A DNA stretch of 64,000 bases, taken from DATBLE01 sp046734335. GTDB lineage: Bacteria > Actinomycetota > Thermoleophilia > Gaiellales > Gaiellaceae. Below, one piece after another: positions 24,782 through 33,413 of this stretch. A program made the translations under genes and the position numbers. The stretch is taken from positions 19,268 to 83,267 of the forward strand of contig JBKPRA010000009.1 in the NCBI GenBank assembly GCA_046734335.1. Reading direction: 5' to 3'. Below the pieces are notes generated by a model. The model worked only from the letters and a program-made list of their open reading frames with translations, ran no database searches and was not told where the DNA came from. Each line of letters starts with the position of its first letter. The stretch's first letter is position 1.

Positions 24782-25960
24782 TTACGCCGCGCTGGCCCAG
24801 GCGGAGAAGAAGCCCGCAGGGCGCGCACGCAACCCGAGCAGAGCCTCGTCGAGGGAGGCGAGGAGCCGCGTCCGGTCCTCGGCGAGGACGGTCTCGACGA
24901 AGATCCGCCGAACGGTGTCGGCGGTTTCCGCATCCGCCCCGGCGCCTCGTGCCAGCCCCAGCAGCCTTTCGACCCGCGCACGGTTCTCGGGCTCGGCGGT
25001 GTCGCCGATCAGGACGGCGGCACGCATCACCGCCGCCCAGAGCCCGTCCGCGCCGCCCAGAAGCGCGGCAAGCGCCTCCCGCAGGCGCTCCGAGCGGAGC
25101 GGCTCGGACTCGAACAGCGAGAGCTCCCACCGTTCGAGCGCCTCACCGAGCTCGGCGTCCTGCTCCGAGCCCGGCAGCCTGGCAAGCACATCGCCGGCGA
25201 GCCTCCCGCGCCACGGATCGAGCCGGGTCGGCTCACCGGCGGGCTGGGTCGCCGCGATCCCGAGCAGCGGCCGCGGCTCGAGCGGGTGGCGGTCGAGCCG
25301 CTCGCTGACGAGCAGCCCCGAAGCGACTGCCGCACCCGTGGCCAGCCGGATAGCGGTGACCGCGTCGGCAAACTCTGCGGGAGCGTCAGGGAGGGTCAGC
25401 TCGCCCGCAGAGAGGTTGCGCTCGAACGCCAGAGAGCCGTTCTGATCCGGGTCCGCGCCGTCGACGCGCTCGACCCGGACACCGCGGGCCAGCTCAACCG
25501 TGCCGCCGACCGACAGGCCGACGAGCGGCGCGGCGGCCGCGTAGCGCCGGTCGGCGCCGAAGAGCGAGCGCTCCAGGTCGCCGTAGACTCGGTCGAACGC
25601 GCCGTCGTCCCAGTCGAAGCCGCCGCAAGCCTCGGCGGTCGAGACGAGCAGCGGCAGCAGGATTGCGTCCAGAAGCGTCCGGTCGGCGGTCGGTCCGTCG
25701 GCGGCGCCGCGCGTGAAGATGGCCGCCGCCGGCTCGCGACGCAGCTCGGTGAGCGCGATCCGCGCGTCCGGGAGTTGCGAGAGGACGCGAATCCGCTCCT
25801 CGAGATGGTCACGCACGAGCGGCCGGTACTCGTACAGCCCGCCGCGTTCGTCGACCACGAACGGGATCTCGCCTTGCTCGGCTTCAGGGGCGATCCGCGC
25901 GAAGGCCGCGAGGCAGAAGCCGCGAAGGGCCTGGTAGAGGTGCGGGACAGCCGGCGCCAT
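24782..25960 (-). CDS. Conserved-looking protein of unknown function
   Basis: A 392-residue acidic cytoplasmic protein with no signal, membrane segment or motif I can name. It is helix-rich: a central stretch with LFGADRRYAAAAPLVGL and several amphipathic helices (ERWELSLFE, LREALAALLGG). The layout, two alpha/beta parts then helical repeats with ALEALYG-like turns, is faintly like HEPN-containing ApeA proteins, but I would not name it so. Codon use is ordinary for the window, supporting a real gene. It lies two genes upstream of parA-ftsZ in the same direction. Confidence 0.65.
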   Translation of the reverse strand: MAPAVPHLYQALRGFCLAAFARIAPEAEQGEIPFVVDERGGLYEYRPLVRDHLEERIRVLSQLPDARIALTELRREPAAAIFTRGAADGPTADRTLLDAILLPLLVSTAEACGGFDWDDGAFDRVYGDLERSLFGADRRYAAAAPLVGLSVGGTVELARGVRVERVDGADPDQNGSLAFERNLSAGELTLPDAPAEFADAVTAIRLATGAAVASGLLVSERLDRHPLEPRPLLGIAATQPAGEPTRLDPWRGRLAGDVLARLPGSEQDAELGEALERWELSLFESEPLRSERLREALAALLGGADGLWAAVMRAAVLIGDTAEPENRARVERLLGLARGAGADAETADTVRRIFVETVLAEDRTRLLASLDEALLGLRARPAGFFSAWASAA

Positions 25961-26170
25961 GTCGCTGTGTTCTGCCGCCGATCTCGATCACCTTCGCCGA
26001 ACCGCCCTCGGGGGCCGCGGGCACCCTGAGCCGGATCGATCGCCACATCCTTCGAGCGCGCGGTCGTACAGGCGGGATCCGTAGGACGGCGACGTTCGTC
26101 CGTCTAGGTCACCGTCGAGTCGTTCGGCTAGCCGATCCCGAAGCCGGTCGGCGAGCGTCCACACCGGCGA

Positions 26171-26905
26171 TCAGCGCTGGCAGCCTGGGCACCAGTAGGC
26201 GATCCGGTTGGCGTCGCCCTGGCCGCGGGAGGCTATCCGCCCAGCGCAGCGAGGGCATGGCCTTCCCACGCGTCGGTACACGCGGTTGACGTGGCGCCGG
26301 CCCTCGAGCGAGCCGCGCATCTGACGCGTCGCGGCCTCGAGCACGGCGCGAAGCTCCTCGTCCCTCGTCTCGGCGAGTCGGCGCCACGGCGAGAGCTCGA
26401 CCGCCCAGAGCGCCTCCGCCTTCCACTTGTTGCCGATTCCGGCGACGAGGCGCTGGTCGAGCAGCGCGTCGCCGGTGGCTCGGCCCTGATCGCCCGCGCG
26501 GATGTTCGTGACCATGCGGTCGAGATCCGGGTCGTCGGCGAGGATGTCGGGGCCAAGCCGCCCAACCGCCCGCCGGTGCAGCTCGAGCACCGGGCCGTTC
26601 CACTGGACGCCCTCGTAGCGAGAGCCGCGGAGGACGAGCCAAGGCCGGCCGCGCCGCGTGGCACCGCGCGGAACGAGAGTCCAGCGGCCGGTCATCCGCA
26701 GGTGGCTACGCAGCACGATGCCTCCGTCGAAGGTGAGTAACAGGTTCTTGCCGACCGCCTCGACGGAGAGGAGGCGCCGCCCGTGGAGCCGTTCGGCGAT
26801 CCGCCCCACCTGGGCGCGTGGATTTGGAGTCTCGACCTCGACCCGCTCGCCGACGAGTGGCTGCAGACGGCGGGCGGCCCGATGAAGTGCATCGCCTTCT
26901 GGCAT
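26171..26905 (-). CDS. nei: Formamidopyrimidine/endonuclease VIII family DNA glycosylase (Nei type)
   Basis: From ATG at 26905 the protein is 244 residues. It begins MPEGDALHRAARRLQPLVG: Pro at position 1 after Met removal and Glu next are the catalytic pair, and the PEGD form is that of actinobacterial Nei2 rather than Fpg (PELPE). GKNLLLTFDGG holds the beta-elimination Lys. The helix-two-turn-helix (DQRLVAGIGNKWKAEALW) and a zinc finger CPRC...CPGC close the protein. It removes oxidised pyrimidines. It is close to the lhr repair helicase but has its own promoter. Confidence 0.92.
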   Translation of the reverse strand: MPEGDALHRAARRLQPLVGERVEVETPNPRAQVGRIAERLHGRRLLSVEAVGKNLLLTFDGGIVLRSHLRMTGRWTLVPRGATRRGRPWLVLRGSRYEGVQWNGPVLELHRRAVGRLGPDILADDPDLDRMVTNIRAGDQGRATGDALLDQRLVAGIGNKWKAEALWAVELSPWRRLAETRDEELRAVLEAATRQMRGSLEGRRHVNRVYRRVGRPCPRCAGRIASRGQGDANRIAYWCPGCQR

Positions 26906-26924
26906 CGGGTAGCACGATAGGAGC

Positions 26925-27344
26925 ATGAATTCGCGTGCGGCAGCAGCGGGAGTGGCGGCGGCGCTCGTCTGGGCAGCGGCCGAGCCGCTCGATCAGCGGA
27001 TCTTTCGCTCCGACTACTCGGACATCGCGCTGCTCGGCAAGGCGGTCTCCGGGCGCCACTGGCGGCCGATCGGCCTGGCGATGCACGCACTCAACGGCGC
27101 TGCGTTCGGTCTTGCCTTCGACCTCGTCCGGCGGAGGACGGACGCGAAGGCGGTCACGCTCGCGGTCGGGGCGGCGGTCGCAGAGAACGCCGCGCTCTGG
27201 CCGCTGTGCGCGCTCGTCGACCGGTACCACCCGGCGCGTGGGGAGCGCGGCCTGCCTCCGCTCGCACGCAACGGCCGCGCGTTCGCGCAGGCGACGTGGC
27301 GGCACGCGCTCTTCGGCGCGGTTCTCGGCGTGCTCGCCCGCTAG
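26925..27344 (+). CDS. Small membrane protein of unknown function
   Basis: A 139-residue protein with three likely membrane segments (5-22, 48-68, 78-97 approximately) and a C-terminal helix ATWRHALFGAVLGVLAR. The pattern LDQRIFRSDYSDIALLGKAV and HALNGAAFGLAFDLV is one I have seen in uncharacterised actinobacterial proteins, but I cannot name a function. It starts 19 nt from the divergent nei gene and its stop shares CTAG with the next gene on the other strand. Confidence 0.7.
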   Translation: MNSRAAAAGVAAALVWAAAEPLDQRIFRSDYSDIALLGKAVSGRHWRPIGLAMHALNGAAFGLAFDLVRRRTDAKAVTLAVGAAVAENAALWPLCALVDRYHPARGERGLPPLARNGRAFAQATWRHALFGAVLGVLAR

Positions 27345-28147
27345 CCGGGCGGCCCCTGCCGGACGAGCGCGAGCATCTCCTCGGGGCTTCCGCGCTCGTC
27401 GTGAACGTTTTCCAGCCACCAGGTCGCCCCTGCCTCTGCATAGCCGACCGGATCGACCTGGTCCGCGTGGCCCATGACGGCGACGTCGAAGCCGTCCAGA
27501 TCGCCGCGCGCCGCGCGCACGGCGGCGAGCCCGCGCTCGACGTCGCCTGGCGTCTTGCTCATGCCCTCCTGGTTCGTCGTGTCCGCGGCCCAGCCGTCGA
27601 AGCGGGCTGCCCGATGCAGGGCTCGCGTGCTGTTGCCCCCGATCCAGATCGGCAGTCGAGTCTGCACCGGCCGGGGCGCGAGTTTCACCCTCTCGACCGT
27701 GTAGTGACGGCCGTGGTGATCGACCTGTTCGCCGGACCAGAGCCGGCGAAGCAGCTCCAGGCCCTCGTCCAGCCGATCCGCCCGCGTGCGCGCGTCCGCG
27801 TCCTCGCCGAAAGCAGTGAACTCCGACTCGATCCCGCCGATGCCGGCACCAAAGATGACACGGCCGCCGCTGAGCACGTCGAGGGTCGCCACCTGGTGGG
27901 CGAGCACGTGCGGCCGGCGCCGTGGAACCGGCGTGACGTTCGTCCCGAGCAGCAGCGAGGAGGTCCGGGCGGCGACGGCGGCAAGCGTCACCCAGGGATC
28001 GGCCGCGGGCGGGCCCCAGACAAAGCCGAGGTGATCCCAGACGAGCAGCGCCTCCCAGCCCGCTGCCTCGGCCTCCTGACCGAGCTCGAGGACGGTGCAA
28101 GGGTCGGAGTAGGAACCGATGTTGGCGACGCAGAGCCCGTGGCGCAC
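27341..28147 (-). CDS. LLM-class F420-dependent oxidoreductase
   Basis: The 268-residue TIM-barrel protein has the luciferase-like monooxygenase pattern: GLCVANIGSYSDPCTVLELG, GWEALLVWDH, TPVPRRRPHVLAHQVATLD, SGGRVIFGAGIGGIESEF and WIGGNSTRALHRAARF. In actinobacteria such proteins normally use F420. Substrate unknown. The GTG start is fixed by TAGAGT 6 nt upstream, a hexamer that overlaps the -10 of the divergent AhpD gene. Confidence 0.9.
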   Translation of the reverse strand: MRHGLCVANIGSYSDPCTVLELGQEAEAAGWEALLVWDHLGFVWGPPAADPWVTLAAVAARTSSLLLGTNVTPVPRRRPHVLAHQVATLDVLSGGRVIFGAGIGGIESEFTAFGEDADARTRADRLDEGLELLRRLWSGEQVDHHGRHYTVERVKLAPRPVQTRLPIWIGGNSTRALHRAARFDGWAADTTNQEGMSKTPGDVERGLAAVRAARGDLDGFDVAVMGHADQVDPVGYAEAGATWWLENVHDERGSPEEMLALVRQGPPG

Positions 28148-28153
28148 CGTCGC

Positions 28154-28163
28154 ACTCTAGAGT
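28154..28163. promoter_or_regulatory. Palindromic bidirectional -10, ACTCTAGAGT
   Basis: The 10-bp palindrome gives TAGAGT on each strand, each followed by exactly 6 nt (CGTCGC side and GGCGAC side) and a GTG start, at 28147 (minus) and 28170 (plus). Confidence 0.65.
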
Positions 28164-28169
28164 GGCGAC

Positions 28170-28670
28170 GTGCCGACCAACTACGAGCGCACGTTCGAGG
28201 CGCGGCCGGACGTCTACGCGGCGTGGCGCGAGCTCCTCGGCGCGATCAAGGCGAACATGGATCCGCGCCGCTACGAGCTCGCGACGCTCGCCGCCGCCCG
28301 GCAGCTGCGATCGAGCTACTGCTCCCTTGCCCACGGCAAGGTGCTGATCGAGGAGTTCGGCGAGCCTGTGCTCCAGATCGCGACCGACCGGAGCTCCGCT
28401 GGGCTGCCCGAGGTCGACCTGGCCGTGATGGATCTCGCCGAGCGCGTGGCCGATGATGCGACGGCGATCGACGACGCTGACCTACAGCGGCTCCGCGACC
28501 TCGGCCTGTCGGACGAGGAGATCATGGACGTGGTTCTCACTGCCGCCGTTCGAAGCTTCTGGACGAAGACTCTCGACGCGCTCGGTGTTCGGCCGGACGC
28601 GAGCTACCGCGAGCTCGAGCCGCAGCTCCGCGAAGTGCTGGTCGTCGGTCGCCCGATCGCCGAGTCCTAG
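28170..28670 (+). CDS. Carboxymuconolactone decarboxylase/AhpD-like protein
   Basis: A 166-residue all-helical protein with RYELATLAAARQLRSSYCSLAHGKVL, the CMD/AhpD core. The redox motif usually reads CxxCxxxH; here the first Cys is Ser (SSYCSLAH), leaving one Cys and the His, so classical disulfide peroxidase chemistry is unlikely without another thiol. Many uncharacterised members have this form. Start GTG from the shared bidirectional -10. Stop overlaps the lhr stop at CTAG. Confidence 0.85.
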   Translation: MPTNYERTFEARPDVYAAWRELLGAIKANMDPRRYELATLAAARQLRSSYCSLAHGKVLIEEFGEPVLQIATDRSSAGLPEVDLAVMDLAERVADDATAIDDADLQRLRDLGLSDEEIMDVVLTAAVRSFWTKTLDALGVRPDASYRELEPQLREVLVVGRPIAES

Positions 28671-31600
28671 GGTCGGAGCACGGCCCGGCGAGGGCCGGCG
28701 AGGAAGCCGGCCTCGACCAGCAGCGGTAGAGCCTCGCTCTCCGAAACCGGCTTGCCATCGAAGCGCTCGACCGCCAGCCGCTTGCGGCCGAAGCGGCGCG
28801 CGTGATCGACCAGAGCCGAAAAGGCGACACGAAGCCACTCCGGGTAGGGGTCCTGGAGCGGGACCATCGACTTTCCGCCCCGCTCGACGAACAGAGCCGG
28901 CCGCCCGCCGAGGAGAACGACATGGGCGCCGGCGACGCGGGCCGCCCGCGCGCCCGCACGCCTCGGCCAGGGGAGAACTGCCCCGTACGGCTGCGCCGGA
29001 TCGGCGGCCGCGAGCACCAGCGGCTCGAGCTCGTCGTCGTCGCGTGGCCGGAGCTCCCGCACCCGTTCGACCGCGCCGCCGAGCGCGAACTGCGCGCCTC
29101 CCAGCCCTTCCACGAAGTAGCCGCGCCGGCACAGACCAAGGGTCTCCAGCGCCTTCAGCTCGCCGTAGACGGCGCCGTAGCCGCCGGCGATTCCTTCGCC
29201 GCGGACGCCGTCGCGGGTGACGATCCCCTGCCGCTCGAGCAGCAGCTCGGCCAGCGCGCGCCGGTCCTGCTCGCCGGCGAAGAGACGCTCGGCCAGAGAC
29301 CACCGACCCTGGGTAGCCGTGACACCCGTCGCCCGCGTGCGCGAGAACCGGCGAGGCCGCCGTTCCGGCCTCGGGATGCCATACCGTCGGCCCGCGCGCA
29401 GGGGCTGCCAGGCGTCGTTCGTCACCTCGCCGGCCCAGACCAGATCCCAGAGGACGGGCAGAGCCGTCTCGGCCTCGAGCCCCGTGGCGGCGAGCAGGTC
29501 GAACCAGAACTCGGCGCTCGAGCTCAGCACCGTCCGGATGGTGTCGTGCGCCCCGCCTTGGGGGACCGGAGCTGCGGAGGGGCGTCCGAGGACGGCGGCG
29601 TCCTCGCGGAAGAACAGCGCAACCCGGTCGAGCCCCGCCCCGACCCAGACGACCTCACCGGTGGCGCAGAGCTGGTCGAGCAGCTCGGGCCGGTAGCCGG
29701 GCACGCGCCGCGGGAGCACCTCCGATTCCCACAGCGACACCGGCAACGACAGCGCCTGGAGCGGGACGATCGCCTCGCGCAGGTTCGCGCGCCTGTCGAT
29801 CCCGTGCCACGAGGGCAGGAAGCGGCCGAGCGTCGCCTGCTCGGCCGGTTCCACTTCCTTGCGCAGGGCGGCGAGCGACGCGCGGCGAAGACGACGGAGG
29901 ACGTCGGGGTCGCACCACTCGCGCTCGGTGCCTCCCGGCCGCAGCTCGCCACGGACGAGCTTCTCCTCCCGCTCGAGCACCCTGAGCTCGGGCTCCACGT
30001 CACGACCGAAGCGCTCGTTCGCCTCGGCAGTGGTGAACGGCCCGCGCGAGCGTGCGAAGCGCGCAACGAGCGACCGCAGGGGTTCTTCCCCGCTCTCGAG
30101 GAAGACGTCGGGCAGGCCGCCGGGCGGCATCGCGCCGAGGGCGTCGCGGTAGCGACCGGCGTCCTCCGCGGCGATCAGCCGCTCGTCGCCCCCGACGCGG
30201 ACAATCACTGCCCGCCTCTCGCGTATTAGAAAATCTGCAAATTCCATAACAAACTCACCACTGCGCAAATCTCCGCATCTTCTCAAGAGATCATGCAATT
30301 CGTCCGGTGTGCGTGGTTCGCCGCGCAAATACCCCTCGACCTCCTCGAGCGCTCCCGGGTCGATCAGGTCGCGCAGCTCTTCCTGCCCGAGCAACTCGCG
30401 AAGCAGGTCGCGGTCGAGCGAAAGCGCCTGTGCCCGGCGTTCCGCCGGCGGCGTGTCGTCCTCGTACATGTACGTGGCGACGTAGTCGAAGAGCAGCGAG
30501 GCCGAGTACGGCGAGGCGGAGGGTGTCTCGACGTCGACCACGTCGATCGTGCGGGAGCGCAGCGCGCGCAACAGCCGCTGGAGCGCCGGTAGGTCGAAGA
30601 CGTCCTGGAGGCATTCGCGATAGGTCTCGAGCACGATCGGAAACGCGGGGTACCGGCGTGCCACCTGGAGGAGCGACTGGGCCTTGAGCCGCTGCTGCCA
30701 GAGCGGCGTCCGCTCGCCCGGCCGGCGGCGCGGGATGAGGAGTGCCCGGCCGGCGTTCTCGCGGAAGCGCGAGCCGAACAGCGCCGACTGGCCGACCTCT
30801 GCGACGACGAGGTCCTCGAGCTCGTCCGGGTCGGGGACGAGCTCCTCGGTCGGAGGCGGCACGTCTGCGTCGGGCAGGTGGAAGGCGATGCCGTCGTCCG
30901 ACCAGATGAACTGCGCCTCGAGGCCGATCGTGTCGCGGAGCCGCGCGCCCGCCGCCATCGCCCACGGCGCGTGCACCCGCGCGCCGAACGGGGTGAGGAT
31001 GCAGACCCGCCAGTCGCCGATCTCGTCCCGGAAGCGTTCGACCACGATCGTCTTGTCGCTCGGAACGGCTCCCGTGACGGCTTCCTGCTCGTGGAGAAAG
31101 ACGAGCAGGTTGGAGGCCGCACGCTCGTCCAACATGTGACGTTCCCGCAACCGCTTCAGTGCTTCCTCCTGCGACAGCGCCGACAGCTCTCGCGAGGCAC
31201 GGCCGATCTGTTCGCCGAGCTCGTACGGCCTCCCCACGCCCTCGCCCTTCCAGAACGGAACCGCCCCGGGGACGCCCGGCGCCGGCGTGACGAGCACGCG
31301 GTCGCGGGTGATCTCCTCGATCCGCCACGTCGAGGCACCGAGCAGGAAGGTCTGGCCGGCGCGGGCCTCGTACACCATCTCCTCGTCGAGCTCGCCCACC
31401 CGGCCGCCGCCGTCGACGAGGTGGACGCCGAACAGGCCACGGTCGGGGATGGTGCCGGCGTTGGTGACCGCCAGCCGTCTGGCGCCGTCCCGGCCGCGGA
31501 TCGTGCCACCGGTGCGATCCCAGACGATCCTCGGACGCAGCTCCGCGAACTCGTCGGACGGATAGCGCCCTGAGAGCATGTCGAGGACGTTCTCGAACTG

Positions 31601-32932
31601 GGCGCGGGAGAGGTCGGCGAACGGATACGCGCCGCGGACGAGGTCGTGCAGCTCGCCCAGCTCGATCTCCTCCTGCGCCGCGACCGCGACGATCTGCTGG
31701 GCGAGCACGTCGAGTGGGTTCTTCGGGATCACCGTCTCCTCGATCTCACCGGCGAGCATTCGCTCCGCGACCACCGCCGACTCGAGCAGGTCGGCACGGA
31801 ACTTCGGGAAGATCCGTCCCTTCGAGGTGGCACCGAGCTCGTGGCCGGCACGGCCGATCCGCTGCAGGCCTCGGGCAACCGACTTGGGCGACTCGACCTG
31901 AATCACGAGATCGACCGCGCCCATGTCGATGCCGAGCTCGAGCGACGACGTCGCCACCAGGCACGGGACCTCGCCGCGCTTGAGCAGCTCCTCGACCTCG
32001 ACGCGCTGTTCGCGCGCCAGCGAGCCGTGGTGCGCACGCGCGATTTCCTTCTCCGCCAGCTCGTTCAGCCGCAGCGCGAGGCGCTCGGCGAGGCGCCGGT
32101 TGTTGACGAACACGATCGTCGAGCGGTGCTCCTCGACCAGCTTCAGCAGCTCCGGGTAGATCGACGGCCAGATCGAGGTGGCGGCCACTCCCTCGGCGCC
32201 CGTACCGAGCAGCGGATCCGTCTGCACGGCTCCCGCTCCGGGCTCGCGCATGTCCTCGACCGGGACGACGACGCGCAAGTCGAGCTCCTTGCGGGTGCCG
32301 GCGTCGACGAGGCGGATCGGTCGCGCGCCGGACACGAAGCGGCCGATCTCCTCGAGCGGGCGCTGGGTCGCGGACAGACCCACGCGCTGCACGGGCTCAC
32401 CGGCCAGCCGCTCGAGGCGCTCGACCGACAGCGCCAGATGAGCCCCCCGTTTGGTGCCGGCAACGGCATGCACCTCGTCGAGGATCAGCGTGCGGACGTC
32501 CGCGAGCATGTCGCGGCCCTGCGATGTGAGCAGCAGAAACAACGACTCGGGAGTGGTGATGAGGATGTCGGGCGGCTTGCGCAGCATCGCCGCGCGCTCC
32601 TTCTGCGGCGTGTCGCCCGTCCGGACGGCGACGGTCAGCTCCGACTGGAGGCCGGCCAGCGGGCCGCGCAGATTGCGCTCGACGTCGTAGTTCAGCGCTT
32701 TCAGCGGCGAGACGTACAGGAGCCTGAGCCCGGCACCGGGCGCCTCGTTCAGCCGGTCGATCCCGTAGAGGAAGGCAGCGAGGGTCTTCCCAGAGCCGGT
32801 GGGCGCCTGGATCAGCGTGTGTTCGCCGGAGGCGATCGCCGGCCAGCCGGTCTCCTGCGCGGGCGTCGGCCCGGCGAATGCCCGCTCGAACCACTCGCGC
32901 GTCGCCGGGGTGAACAGGTCGAGCGCGCTCAT
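28667..32932 (-). CDS. lhr: Lhr-type superfamily 2 DNA helicase
   Basis: From ATG at 32932 the protein is 1421 residues, the size of bacterial long Lhr. Helicase motifs: Walker A APTGSGKT (43-50), LILDEVHAVAGTKRGAHL (DEVH), SATQRPLEE, STIVFVNNRRLAERL and QRIGRAGHELG (arginine fingers). The winged-helix and Lhr-core domain follow, then a C-terminal region of about 600 residues special to the long form. Lhr translocates 3' to 5' on single-stranded DNA and unwinds RNA:DNA hybrids; the mycobacterial gene responds to DNA damage (established knowledge). A LexA box overlies its promoter here, agreeing with SOS control. Confidence 0.95.
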   Translation of the reverse strand: MSALDLFTPATREWFERAFAGPTPAQETGWPAIASGEHTLIQAPTGSGKTLAAFLYGIDRLNEAPGAGLRLLYVSPLKALNYDVERNLRGPLAGLQSELTVAVRTGDTPQKERAAMLRKPPDILITTPESLFLLLTSQGRDMLADVRTLILDEVHAVAGTKRGAHLALSVERLERLAGEPVQRVGLSATQRPLEEIGRFVSGARPIRLVDAGTRKELDLRVVVPVEDMREPGAGAVQTDPLLGTGAEGVAATSIWPSIYPELLKLVEEHRSTIVFVNNRRLAERLALRLNELAEKEIARAHHGSLAREQRVEVEELLKRGEVPCLVATSSLELGIDMGAVDLVIQVESPKSVARGLQRIGRAGHELGATSKGRIFPKFRADLLESAVVAERMLAGEIEETVIPKNPLDVLAQQIVAVAAQEEIELGELHDLVRGAYPFADLSRAQFENVLDMLSGRYPSDEFAELRPRIVWDRTGGTIRGRDGARRLAVTNAGTIPDRGLFGVHLVDGGGRVGELDEEMVYEARAGQTFLLGASTWRIEEITRDRVLVTPAPGVPGAVPFWKGEGVGRPYELGEQIGRASRELSALSQEEALKRLRERHMLDERAASNLLVFLHEQEAVTGAVPSDKTIVVERFRDEIGDWRVCILTPFGARVHAPWAMAAGARLRDTIGLEAQFIWSDDGIAFHLPDADVPPPTEELVPDPDELEDLVVAEVGQSALFGSRFRENAGRALLIPRRRPGERTPLWQQRLKAQSLLQVARRYPAFPIVLETYRECLQDVFDLPALQRLLRALRSRTIDVVDVETPSASPYSASLLFDYVATYMYEDDTPPAERRAQALSLDRDLLRELLGQEELRDLIDPGALEEVEGYLRGEPRTPDELHDLLRRCGDLRSGEFVMEFADFLIRERRAVIVRVGGDERLIAAEDAGRYRDALGAMPPGGLPDVFLESGEEPLRSLVARFARSRGPFTTAEANERFGRDVEPELRVLEREEKLVRGELRPGGTEREWCDPDVLRRLRRASLAALRKEVEPAEQATLGRFLPSWHGIDRRANLREAIVPLQALSLPVSLWESEVLPRRVPGYRPELLDQLCATGEVVWVGAGLDRVALFFREDAAVLGRPSAAPVPQGGAHDTIRTVLSSSAEFWFDLLAATGLEAETALPVLWDLVWAGEVTNDAWQPLRAGRRYGIPRPERRPRRFSRTRATGVTATQGRWSLAERLFAGEQDRRALAELLLERQGIVTRDGVRGEGIAGGYGAVYGELKALETLGLCRRGYFVEGLGGAQFALGGAVERVRELRPRDDDELEPLVLAAADPAQPYGAVLPWPRRAGARAARVAGAHVVLLGGRPALFVERGGKSMVPLQDPYPEWLRVAFSALVDHARRFGRKRLAVERFDGKPVSESEALPLLVEAGFLAGPRRAVLRP

Positions 32933-32938
32933 CGTCCC

Positions 32939-32967
32939 AGGGTATCTCCTGCAATCACTACGAACAA
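32939..32967 (-). promoter_or_regulatory. lhr: lhr promoter, -35 TTGTTC, 17-bp spacer, -10 TACCCT
   Basis: TTGTTC (32967-32962) and TACCCT (32944-32939) are 17 bp apart; the hexamer ends 6 nt before the ATG, so the mRNA is probably leaderless. Confidence 0.6.
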
Positions 32968-32975
32968 GTGTTCGT
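32960..32975. promoter_or_regulatory. LexA (SOS) box ACGAACA-AG-TGTTCGT
   Basis: A perfect 16-bp palindrome fitting the actinobacterial LexA consensus CGAAC-N4-GTTCG. It covers the -35 of lhr and lies 12-27 bp before the -10 (TAGGAT, 32987-32992) of the divergent gene, so LexA could silence both. Confidence 0.8.
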
Positions 32976-32998
32976 TTCGAGGGCCATAGGATCGCCAT

Positions 32999-33412
32999 GT
33001 GCCTTTCCTCGTGGCCGCCCTCGCGCTCATCCTGACCCAGCCTCCGGCCTGGATCCAGCGAGCCGTGCAGGGGCCGTACGTCACGTGGCGGGCGGCAGAC
33101 GTGATCGGAACGCCCGTCGTCGAGGGAATCGTGGTGAACCGCGACACGACCTCGCACACGCTCACCGTCAACGTGGTCGACTCGCGATTCAATCCGCCCA
33201 GGATCGTCAAGCTCCGCGAACTGAACGGATCCAGCGTGCGCTGGCTACGTGCCGGCCGTCGGGACGGGTTGCTCCGCTCCCAGATCGCCGTCGACGTCGT
33301 CGCCCATGGGAAGGAGAAGGCCTACCTGCTCGATGTCCGGCGCGGACTGACGCTCGGCGTCGTGCGAAGCGCGCGCGGGCCGAAGCTCGGCCCGCGCACC
33401 TTCGCGTCCTGA
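32999..33412 (+). CDS. Small secreted or anchored protein of unknown function
   Basis: A 137-residue protein that starts GTG (MPFLVAALALILTQPPAW), with a hydrophobic N-terminus that looks like a short signal. The rest is beta-rich (VVEGIVVNRDTTSHTLTVNVVDS) and basic. No family recognised. TAGGAT ends 6 nt before the GTG, and a LexA box lies just upstream, so it may be induced with lhr; whether it takes part in the damage response is unknown. Confidence 0.6.
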   Translation: MPFLVAALALILTQPPAWIQRAVQGPYVTWRAADVIGTPVVEGIVVNRDTTSHTLTVNVVDSRFNPPRIVKLRELNGSSVRWLRAGRRDGLLRSQIAVDVVAHGKEKAYLLDVRRGLTLGVVRSARGPKLGPRTFAS

Positions 33413-33413
33413 G

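Noticed and set aside
25961..26170. A gene or RNA in the 210-bp gap between the unknown protein and nei
   Set aside because: No frame with sensible composition, ribosome site or strong fold was found; it may hold the promoter of the gene ending at 24782.
28802..30229. 475-codon open frame opposite lhr
   Set aside because: Shadow of the Lhr C-terminal region; no recognisable pattern.
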